In this document: positions 35,073-44,902 of the stretch, piece after piece
Layout of the letters: each line of letters starts with the position of its first letter
Position numbering within the stretch: position 1 is the stretch's first letter
Assembly (NCBI GenBank): GCA_963920525.1
Contig: OY986435.1
Span: 297,153,708 to 297,217,707 of the forward strand
DNA: 64,000 nt
Direction: 5' to 3'
Source of the DNA: Dichetophora obliterata
Taxonomy: Eukaryota; Arthropoda; Insecta; Diptera; Sciomyzidae
The notes under the pieces: generated by a model
Told to the model about the DNA's origin: nothing
Databases searched by the model: none
Seen by the model: only the letters and a program-made list of their open reading frames with translations
Program-made: the position numbers and the translations under genes

Positions 35073-37302
35073 ATCTTCTAAAATATGCCCTAAATTTTAA
35101 CCGTTTTTGCCTAAAACCGCCCTTAAAACGAATCATTAAACTTATGACAAATTACTTTGAATTTATATCTCGATTCTCCGATGTTTGGTGGTTATCACTT
35201 GTATAAATTGAATTAATATCTATGTGCTGTTCATCAGAATGTGTCCTTTTTACAGAATATAGGTACTTCTTAAATTTTTTTAATATCAGAATAGTTATGT
35301 TATATAAGTAATGCAGGTAATTAACCTACCTTAATTATTAGTAATAGGCAGGAAGTTCCAGATACTACCCTTGCCTCTGACCATATATCTAATAGGGTAA
35401 AAAACTGGAGAGTTTCTCAGGAACACTCTTTTTGAGACCATCTTTTTGATTTTGATGACTTTGACACGAGATGATGCAAATTTTGCAATCTTAAAGAAGT
35501 CAACTGAGATCTTTATATAAATTCATTAAAAACAGATCTCTCAAATGAACCACCCAATCGTCCCTCCAATAAACCATCTTTAGACAACTTAGTTAATAGT
35601 TTCATAAACTCGCTAAATAAAGTTCAAGGTACCGCTTGTCCGCTAAAAACATTGAGGGGGAAGCAAAAGCCTTCTTAGGGGAATAAGGAACTAGAAGATC
35701 TCCGGAAAAAGACCAGAAAGCTTTTCAATGGAGCAAAAAGATCTACAGATACATGGTCAAACTATAAAGTTGCTCTTAAAGAATATAAAAATGCAGTCAT
35801 GGAGGATCTTTTGTAAAAATATATCACATACCTTTGAGGCGTCAAGGCTTAGAAAAATTCTAGCTAAGGTTCCCTCCAATCCAAGCTTCATGAAAAAGAA
35901 TGTTGGTACTTGGACCATCAGCATTAAGAAAGCTCGGAATGTTTAAGTAGAAACCCACTTTCCGGAATGTTCAGAGATATGTAACGTTCCAATTTAGGAA
36001 TATCAGTTACCATCTGTGAACAGATCTCTAAAAATACTCTCACAAACAAAGCCCGAATGGTCAATCAGTAACTTCAAACCATTCAAGTCATCAGGACCAG
36101 ATTGTATAGCTCCAATTGAAATTCAAAAGTCGTATGGCATCATTAAGAAGCAGCTTTAGTTGATCTACCAAAGTTGCCTTGACCTTAACCACATTTCCAA
36201 GCGTTGGCGTAATGTGAAAGTTATCTTTATACCTAGCTCAGGCAAAAGCTCATACGTAAACCCAAAGACCTTCGACCAATTAGTCTCTCCTTTTTTCTTC
36301 TAAAAATCCTCGAGAGATTAATTGGCATTCACTTGAGGTTTATGCCATTGTCTATAGAACAACATGCTTACACCAAAAGCAAATCCGTGGAAACAGCTCT
36401 GCACTCCATAGTTTTCATCACTGAAAAATTCCTCCATCAGAAGGAATATACAATGATAGCTTTTATTGATATAGAAGGAGCTTTTAATAACGTCAAGGCA
36501 AGAGCTATCACTAATGCGTGGGTTCCTAATAAAACTGAATTAGTGGTTTTCTTTAGAAAACATAATTTACCTCATAAGCTCGGAAATACAAAAATTAGCT
36601 TCTCAGATCAAGCAAAATACTGGATAGGAAACTAAACTTCCAATCTGCTCGAGAGAGCCAAAAAAGCGAATATTGCCTTGTACTCATGCAAAAAGGTAGT
36701 GGGTAGCTGGTGGGGCTTACAGCCCAGTTTTATTCACTTCCTATATACAGCAGTTATAAAGCCAATCTTGCTATCGTCTGGTGAAAAGCACTCGACAAAC
36801 AGACTCATCTTAACATTCTTCGTAAAGTTTAGAGATCAGCTGAACTGTGCGTCAGTGGAGCACTAAGAACCACTCCGATAGACGTCAGTGGAGCACTAAG
36901 AACCACTCTAGCTTAACAGATGGCAACTAATAGAGCCGTCTGCCTTGATGCCACCTTCCAGTGGAGAGAAGGTACGCTAGGCCACTCTTGCATTAGGAAA
37001 TTTCTCCCTCCTGGGTACAGGTTCTTCAAATACATCCCACAAAAACTATCCTTTGATAGGATGTATACATTTCCTCTCGAGAAGAGTGGGAACTAGGAAA
37101 CTTTTCACCTTAAAATGCCCGATGGATCAAAATTAGATGGTAACGTAGGTGGAGGAGTCTACTCTGAAACATTAAACTTCAATTTAGCCTTCAGGCTCCC
37201 TGAACATTGCAGCGTATTCCAAGCTGAAGTCGCTACTATACATGAAGCGGTAACTTGTCTCCAGATAAATGAGATATCTTCTATGGATACCTGCATACCA
37301 TC

Positions 37303-38682
37303 CAGGGGCTCGATCTAGAAATTGCTCGTGGGGGGGGCTAAATAAGCAAATTAGTGTTTTTTTATTCATTGTATTTATTGATATATTACATAGTAAACTT
37401 ATTTTTATAAATTAATTTACGTTTTAAATATCATGAGTATAAAGTTCAAAAGCATATCAAAAGTTTAAAATTTATATAATTTGTAAGAATTGAAAGAAAA
37501 GAAGTAGTTAATGATTATATTCAACTTAAAATTCTTAAAGTGCGTGAAGATAAATTCGTCAATCCGACGCTTACTTAGCGAAGACTCAAACCAATACTTT
37601 TGATCCGCAAAAAGTTAAATTCGTACTTTTTGCTAAGTACGAATTTAATTTTGGAGGAAATTTTCTCCCAAAATTGAAAATTTTGAAAATTGTGCCAAAA
37701 GCTAAACTCGATTCAAAAGTTAAGCTCGTACTTTCCATATAGAACGAATTTAAGTTCCTAACAAAGACCCAAAGGTCTTTTTGCAAAGTACGAATTTAAT
37801 CTCCTCCCAAAAGTTAAATGCGTACTGTGCAAAAAGAACGAATTTCATTTTCGGAGGAAATTTCCTCCCAAAATTAAATTCGTACTTAGCAAAAAGTTCT
37901 AAGCACTTAAATTCTTATGGATTTTCAACAGCCCAATTCGCATTACTCATGCGTCGATTTTTTAATTCACAAAAAATTTCAGCGATTTCTTCTGGGTCAA
38001 TATTAATTTCTTTGTGAATGTTTGATAGGGCTAAACCATTTAGCCGATTTTGTGCCATTTTTGTTTTGTTTTTGTTTTTTATGTGCTAAATTTTATGTAA
38101 GTGAATTGAAATAATAACAAATTGAAAAAACAAATCAATAAAAATTTGTGTCAATAATCTATGATTTTTTATAATTTTATCGCGTAGGAATTAGTGCATC
38201 AATTACATAGAAAGAAGGATTAACATTGGTTATTTGGAAACACTGATTACATGAGCTGAATGACTGTAGGTATTTAAAATTTTGTTTCTTCAATTCAATT
38301 AAAGAAAAATGCCAAAGTCACAACCGAATATAGGCAGACATACTCAACGTTATCAAAATTGAAGAGCCAACCGAGAAAATCAAACACCTTCATAAGATTT
38401 TGGACAAAATTACTTTTGTTTTTATGAAAAAGAAAGACCTTCAAAAATAATTTTCTAATACATATTTTAATATTTTATAGTACACACTTATTTATGAGCC
38501 ACTTACTATTATTACAATTTTAAGCTTTTCGTTCCTTCTTGCACCTTTCCAAAAATATAAATGCTTAAATGACTCGAACCTACTGCGGACAAATCCGCGG
38601 GTAACTGCTAGTATTTATTTAAAAAATTAAATTAAGCGTCTGGGGGGCTTCAGCCCCCATAACCCCTATGGATCCGCGCCTG
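37303..38682 (-). mobile_element. hAT element inserted in the LINE's RNase H domain
   Basis: Flanked by a perfect 8-bp duplication ATACCATC (37295-37302 and 38683-38690), the hAT hallmark. Ends are CAGGGGCTCGATC and, inverted, CAGGCGCGGATCC, an imperfect terminal repeat. On the minus strand 38058-37915 encodes MAQNRLNGLALSNIHKEINI-DPEEIAEIFCELKNRR, resembling the end of an hAT transposase. The rest of the enzyme is missing. 37590-37900 is filled with repeated AAGTACGAATTTAA and GGAGGAAATTTYCTCCC palindromic motifs. Confidence 0.85.
38310..38612 (+). mobile_element. Helitron deletion derivative nested in the hAT
   Basis: At 38310 a frame begins MPKSQPNIGRHTQRYQN, a stop, then NRENQT. It resembles the conserved start of Helitron Rep-helicase proteins ('MPK...NIGR.T'). 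The 3' end is a hairpin GCGGA/TCCGC (38585-38598) followed by CTAGT at 38608-38612, the same layout as 35042-35072. The 5' boundary lies somewhere between 38059 and 38300 and is unresolved. Nearly all of the helicase is deleted. Confidence 0.6.
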
Positions 38683-39855
38683 ATACCATCTGATAGTCAA
38701 GCCGCTTTGAAAGCCCTAGAAACTGTTGAAATAACATCTGAAACAGTTTTCAACTGCCGCAAATTTCTAAATCAAACAGGGCAAAGCAGCTCAGGATCTT
38801 TCTATGCTGGATTCACGGACATAATATATGCTCGCTCGCATAGCCACTACCAGACAATTATCTACAGATATGAATAGGCTCGGTATTTCTCTTACTACTT
38901 GCAAACTCAGTACACATGACTTGTCCTGTAATAAGACCAAGAAGAGCTGGTTAACAAGAAACAATTGTAACATAACGAGGCAAATATGGCCCAAACTTAC
39001 CCTTAAGCGTTCAAAGAAACTCATTTCCCTTAGTAGAGACCACATTAGTACTCTAAAATATGGTAGGGATCTTTAGAGACTTTTAAACAACGACTTTTGC
39101 AGTAGCTGTAGAGATGAAGAAGAAGAAGAATCTACAGTACATTTACTCTGAACTTGCCAAGCGCTGGCTCAAAACTGTTTTCTTCACTTAAACAATTGGT
39201 TTTTCAAGGACCTTGAAGAACTCTCGGAATTATCGGTATACCGAATCCTTAGCTTTGTGAACAGCTCAAGCTGGTTTAAATAGAGAATGGAAATCAACTC
39301 TGTGGCACCACAATGGGCCTTATTGACCCAACTGAGGCAGCCACTTCAACCAAATCTATGTTATTGATATTTGCTGTAATGTTTTAACAAAATTTTGATA
39401 ACACACATGTAGTATTAAAATTTCTCATTTTTGTTTGTGACAACAATATAACATCACAACTTCATAGTGGAAATCATATAACAATAATTTCATTCATCAA
39501 AATCCACCATAATATTTAATGTAATTAATAATTTAATAATAATGAAATGAGTGTTTTTAATTTTTGTTTAATTCTTCCTTGTGATTTTATTTAACTAACT
39601 ATATGTTGTTATTTTATGTTTTTTAAAATAAACAACTCTTAAGCGTATGTTTTTGCGAAGAATCTTTGCTTCCACCAAGTGTACAACTTGACGCCCCTCC
39701 TTTTGTACAAACGCAATAACGGTTTTCCCTAATTTTTGCTATTTTCCTTAAATCATATAAAAAAATGTTAATTCTTAAAAATATTCTTTATAAATTTTTG
39801 ATTTTAATGTTGCCTCTTCTCTTTCTTTTATTTTTTTTTTTTATTTTAATCTTAG

Positions 39856-41867
39856 TCAGACACAACGATGGGAATAAAAGCAACAACAATAACTCACCGG
39901 AGGAAATAAAAGAATATACACAAGGTTTTCAAAACTACCCAAAATCCAAAGATAAAGAAAAAAAGCTAATAAAATCAACGAAACATGTACTGGATCATGT
40001 GAAATACGAAGAAACTTTCAAACAGCAAGGCAGAAGAAGTAAATCTGTCGTTGATGTGGATGCTGCAAAAGATGAAAATGTAGCCAGAGTTGAGGAGCAC
40101 CAGCAACAGCAGGAGGATGATATGCGGCAGCTGCAGGCAAATCATATACAATATAATGCCGACAACATGGCACGCATATGTTTAAGAAGAACAGGAGAAA
40201 CAAGCAAAGTCCATCAATTGAATGAGCTTGAATTTATAAAAAGTCACAAGGAAAAGTTTTTACAAAACAGTGTAACTGAAAAACTGAATGCTACCTGCAG
40301 GAAAGAAACTTTGTCCAGCCGCAGCAACATGGAATGTAATGGTTGTGAAAAAAGTTTAGTAGCCGTGGTTGGTGCCAACACACAGTTCGGCACGGCAAGG
40401 AATGTTCAAAATCGTTCTATTCCTGTTAGAAGGTGCAAAAGTAAGAGAACAGATAGTGATAATAGCAGCAACAATAACACTGATGACCATGTCATTATTA
40501 AACTCAACTTAAAGTCAAATGCAAAATTTGCAGAGTGCTTGATGGACAACAGCAGCAACACCAACAGCAACAACAACAATCATACCAAAGTTATTGCAGT
40601 CAACAAGGATGCTGACAAGAAGGACGAGAACCTTGACAACAAAAACAGCAAAACATTAAGAAAAAGTCACGAAACACGAGTAGCAGATAAAGTTGCCAGA
40701 GAAGTCAACAGAAGAACGACAAGACAGATGGCGGTGCAACGACAGCAAAAGATACAGCAACAGCAGCAACAACAACAACAATGTCAAAATTATTATTGCC
40801 CAACTGGGAAATCATGTTGCTGTTACGTGCAATCATCAACTAGGGCGACAACAACGACTGCAATAAGTGCAGCAGGCAGAGCAGCAGCAGCACCACTACC
40901 AATGAATAAATGCTTTTCAACATCTTCAGAGACCAGCAGCACCAACAACAACAAAGATGAGTACGTTGCTGTTGCCAAGATTACAAAGAAAGAAAAATCT
41001 GCAGACCAACAACGAGTTGAAGAAGTAACAACAAAATTAAGCACACAAGTAGCAGCAGTAGCAATTGATGTTGCTTCAACTACAGCTGACAGCAATGTTT
41101 GGTCAGCAACAACTGCACAGCTTGCACACAGCAATTGTAATCAAAGGCTGACGAAAATGAGAACAACAACAACCACAACAACAACAACAAAAACAGAGAT
41201 GACAATAAGTTTATCTAGGGACTGGCAAGTCTTCGCCCACCTGACGGAAGTTCATCATGTTGCTGTTGCACATTATTATGGAGCGTTTGGAACGCGCATC
41301 CGGGTAAACTTCATGCATAGCAAATCAATGCCCTGTATTCATGTATGGCAAGGGAGACATGGACGGCAACAAGATGACTACACAACAGAACAACCACAAC
41401 GTCATGCCAACATCAATAACAACAGCAACAAAAATCAGATGCAGCAATTTTTTGTTGCACGTATACCGCTAACAGCACAGGTTGCACCTCACGATGATGA
41501 CGGTGCAACCCAAGAAATTGTCAAAGAGCAACTCACCTCCAACACCGCCTCAAAGTATGCAATTTTTCTTTGGCATTTAAATCTAACTGATGACGTTGTC
41601 GATGTCGATGTTGATGTCGAAAACTGCAATTACGATACGATAATCGAATCGAGGCGAACGGGTGTGCGTTGGTTTGGTGCTGCACACGCGCTCTCCAAAA
41701 CCAGTTGGCCACAAATACATGCCGAAGGACATTTTATGCTACATACAGCAAGAACAGCAGCAGCTCAGCAAGTAATTGCTTTGTGGCCAGGGTGGCAGCA
41801 GCCAGCAGTTTTCAACGGCGACGGTGACAACGATGATTTTTTCGATATTGTCATCAAAATTAAATAG
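39856..41867 (+). CDS. Long 3' coding exon of a divergent SINA/SIAH-like protein, Q/N-rich
   Basis: The frame is open from 39765 to the TAG at 41865-41867. Its first 30 codons translate a pyrimidine tract (Leu/Phe run) that ends in CTTAG, so I take the exon to start at 39856 in phase 1, matching the RING exon. Numbering from 39765: acidic/Lys-rich 35-110; CNGCEKSL at 191-198; Asn-rich about 235-275; Gln run about 327-339; CPTGKSCCCY 345-354; Thr run about 467-477; DWQVFAHLTEVHHV 486-499, like the SIAH zinc-finger end 'W...HL...H'; QQFFVARIPL 560-569 and the rest to 700, like the TRAF-like substrate-binding domain (ending DFFDIVIKIK). So the zinc finger and the binding domain appear spread apart by opa-type insertions. 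Alternatives: an orphan gene starting at the 39765 ATG with a signal anchor, or an untranslated CA-rich exon. Stop-free length and domain order favour coding. Confidence 0.62.
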
Positions 41868-42203
41868 AACTTACGTTGCATCACTTGCGTGCAAAGCATT
41901 GATGGGTGCACGTGACCGTGTCAATTCATGGCATAAAAGAAAATGGAAATTCAGCTTGGGGAAGTCAGCAGTAATGTCGGTGCCATTCAATGTATATTTT
42001 TCTTTTTAAAATGTTTTAAATCTGTTGAAATATGTTAATTTGAACCAAAAATGCATTTGAAAGAATTGATTTAAAGGATTGTATTGAAATCTTGTTGCCT
42101 TGTTTATTTATCGGGTAAAAAACTGCAATCAGATTATGCAAGTTGGCTTTTGTAATTACGTTAATACTGACAATGAGTTAAACAATGCTTGACATAGTTT
42201 TAA

Positions 42204-42209
42204 AATAAA
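42204..42209 (+). promoter_or_regulatory. Candidate poly(A) signal AATAAA
   Basis: First good AATAAA after the stop at 41867, 337 nt downstream, in A+T-rich DNA before the next transposon at 42352. Such hexamers are common by chance here. Confidence 0.35.
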
Positions 42210-42351
42210 AACTTTTATAAATATATCAATACATGTTTTGAATATAAGTAAGAGTTCAATATATAGCAACTTATTGTATAGACCATACAAAGGCTTTAGA
42301 CTGTTTTAAGATCGTGCAAATAGATAAATCCCACAAATATGCCATCCTTAC

Positions 42352-43139
42352 TAATGTCCCACCGAATATTCGGTTTCGGTTGCGGCCAGTTTCGGGTAGT
42401 CGGCCTCAATATGGCCGAATCGAAAATGATAATATCAATATGGCCTCAATTCGGCCTCTAGCCGAAACTAGCCGAAACTTTGGGTAAAAACTTCTTGCAT
42501 CAGTCATTTAATTCAAATTTAAAAATATTTACAACGCATTGTACAAAACAAGAATTAATAATTCGTCCATAATTTGATTTCTCGTGTTAACGCAAAACAT
42601 TTTAGTTAATTTTATGCGTTCGATACTATCATTTTCGATTCTATCATCTCTATTGCAATTAATATTGAAGTTTTATAGGTACTGAAGCCAAAAAATGATA
42701 ATTAAACTTCCGAACGAATTCTGTGTGTGTGGAATAAAGGAAAAGAAAACTAGATATTTCTATTTTTATAATACTAAACCTTTAAAAAAACAAAAATAAT
42801 TTGTTTTGTAGTTCTATAAAAATGTACATTGAGTGTGTACTGAAGATATGAAGTATGCAATGCTTTTGTAATAAAAAATAAAATAAAAATTTATCTCGTT
42901 TATTATTATAGTAAACTAAAATTAATTATTTTAAACGTTAATATTCAAATAATACTTTTTTTATTTAAAATTTTTTTGTTATGGTATGAATTTTGTTTCT
43001 TTTTAATAAAAAAAAATTATTTTTAAACTCAGTAAAAACTTAAATTTTTATATTAATAACCAGTTTCGGTTTCGGCCGAATATTATAAAATGGCCGAATA
43101 TTCGGTTTCGGCCAAAATTCCGGTTTTGGTCGGACACTA
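42352..43139. mobile_element. hAT-like non-autonomous element with CCGAATATTCGG palindromes
   Basis: Ends TAATGTCC...(42352) and ...GGACACTA (43139) are inverted. They are followed inward by repeated ACCGAATATTCGGTTTCGG and GGCCGAAAC motifs on both sides. Flanks ATCCTTAC (42344-42351) and GCCCTTAC (43140-43147) look like an 8-bp target duplication with two substitutions. The interior is A+T-rich and noncoding. Confidence 0.75.
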
Positions 43140-43147
43140 GCCCTTAC

Positions 43148-43529
43148 CGTGTTACCGTATACTATATAAAATGAATCAAGCGCATAGTGGCCTTCGTTGG
43201 CATCTCGGCAATAACTCAAGTTTATATACCTCAGTAAAATAATTATATGTGCAACACTTCAAATGCAATCCTAAGCAAACATAAGTTAATTTGTTTTTAT
43301 ATAATTTTTTTATTGAAATAGTATTAAGGAAGTATATGTAAAACAAGATATATCTTATATAAAAAACTTGTTGTTATTAAAATAATTGTAATGTATTAAA
43401 AAAGTTCATAGAAAATATTTATACGTGCAAAACATATTTTTATTGATTTTATGGTATGGATTAAAATATTAATATATATAGATTTTATATAAGAATATGT
43501 CTTTCTTGATTAAGCATGAAAGACATGAA
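43148..43529. other. No gene recognised
   Basis: A+T-rich spacer between the hAT-like element and the Tc3-like relic; it probably holds the decayed 3' end of the latter. Confidence 0.4.
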
Positions 43530-44185
43530 TTACATCAACGATCTGAGGATGGAGCCGTCAATTTTCTGCCATTCATCTTAAATAACTGTTTTCAGATGCT
43601 ACATCGACTCGAACTGATGCCCGTTTTTATAAACTTGGGCCGAAAGAATGCCCCACAGGTTTTCGATAGGATTCAAGTCATGACTAACAGCAGGTCACTA
43701 CAGTACAGGTATATTTCAGATTTATTGAAAATCATTTGTGGCTCGGGAAGGATTTGTTAGTGCGTTTTCATGCTGAAAAGTCCAGTTATCCCGATATTTA
43801 TAGCATGTGAACTCAATAAACACATCATCTAATAACTCAATTTACGTTTGTGAATTCGATTTGCACGAAATTAATAACCGGGAGCAACCGTTGGGCCCGT
43901 CAAGGTTGAATCTTTTCTCATCACTTAATATGACATTCCCAAATTCTTTCTCACAAAATTTGTATTTTTTGGCATATGCTAGACTGGCCGCAATGTGTCA
44001 TGGTAGAACCCTGGGTTGAGAGAAGGGCGATTCATAACTGACGTTGGCATTTTCATCCCAAATTTGTTGGATTCTGCTTTTAGTAACCCTTAGATCCAAA
44101 TGCGTAGCAATTTTCCCACAACTCATCCCTTTCTGCACAGCAAGACGTCGGATTCGTCTTTTGTGCCATTGGTCAATCACGGATT
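43530..44185 (-). pseudogene. Tc1/Tc3-like transposase relic
   Basis: Minus strand: VIDQWHKRRIRRLAVQKGMS-CGKIATHLDL (DNA-binding part, 44175 down), then VILSDEKRFNLDGPNGCSRL (first Asp), NWTFQHENALTNPS (second position; Glu where the family has Asp), and SHDLNPIENLWGILSAQVYK (Glu of DD34E, about 43640). Stops and shifts throughout. It resembles the 9.5-kb element in family but not in close sequence. Confidence 0.78.
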
Positions 44186-44902
44186 CTTGATTATAGCATA
44201 GTTGCCAGGGTATTTTAAAAAATTTTTTATGGTGTTTCGATGACGATTTGTCCTAGCAGCTACAGCTTCTTCTTTTATACCGGCTTTATTTAAGCCATTT
44301 ATATTTCAACGATTTTCTTGAGATAAAGTGGTTCTACTTGGAATTCTTATTTGAAAAATAAAATAACTCTAAAATGTGCTCATATTTTGTTCCAAAAATG
44401 TATTACCGCTATGTTTATGGGCTTTCTTACTAAGGTTATCAAAAAAATGTCGTAATTTCTACATTATTGCAGTTAAAATACAAAACCAGCAATTGTGCAC
44501 ATATATATATTTTCAATCGCACAAGATTTCACGCTATTTTCGACTAACTATACTACGAGTACGAGGAAGAGAAGAATTCTCTGTTCAACAAATAAACTAC
44601 ATCCTTTAAAAAAAAATTTGGCAAACTTAAAAAAATTGTGTTGTTATAAACTAGGGAGAAAAATTAAAAAATATTTGTGCACATATAAATACTTTACTAA
44701 GGTTTTTATTAGATTTATTGGTTACAGTAAGACTAGGTCTTTAATGGTACTACAGTAGGTTTAAAAAGTAATCTTAAGAATGAAATAATTTTGCTTAAAA
44801 AGTAATATTTGCTTAAAACTACTGAGATTAACCACATGAAAGATTTGAAATGTAAAATGGAAAATAAATTGTATAAAAAATATTTATTTTAAAGTATTTA
44901 AA
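44186..44902. other. No gene recognised
   Basis: A+T-rich. Frames at 44376-44609 and 44495-44758 lack recognisable content. No terminal repeats identified. Confidence 0.4.

Larger units (their letters stand above)
35560..39345 (+). mobile_element. LINE with RNase H domain (LOA/R1/I-like), broken, split by an hAT element
   Basis: In pieces, the protein begins with the linker KELEDLRKKTRKLFNGAKRS (about 35680). The RT follows: FKPFKSSGPDCIAPIEIQKS (about 36070), FIPSSGKSSYVNPKTF, AYTKSKSVETALHSIVFITE, then YTMIAFIDIEGAFNNVKA (about 36450). An RNase H domain starts PDGSKLDGNVGGGVYSET (37117) and is cut at 37302. It resumes after the hAT at 38691 (DSQAALKALETVEITSETVF). The Cys-rich tail (CSSCRDEEEEESTVHL, about 39095) and VAPQWALLTQL (about 39310) close it. 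Many stops and shifts; the RT palm is largely deleted between 36640 and 36900. No endonuclease was recognised. It lies within the proposed intron, in gene orientation. Confidence 0.78.
29512..39855 (+). other. Proposed 10.3-kb intron, mostly transposons
   Basis: Bounded by GTAAGT at 29512 and by a long pyrimidine tract ending in CTTAG at 39855. It contains an hAT relic (31985-32420), Helitron-like copies (33360-35072) and a LINE with nested hAT and Helitron (35560-39345). The stretch 29518-31984 is A+T-rich with no recognisable element apart from a G run at 30443-30451; 32421-33359 is likewise blank. Small exons could hide here. The model assumes direct joining of the two exons, which keeps the frame. 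Confidence 0.5.

Noticed and set aside
40823..41134. Minus-strand open frame rich in Val/Ala/Ser
   Set aside because: Antisense shadow of CAG/GCA-type codons in the long plus-strand exon.
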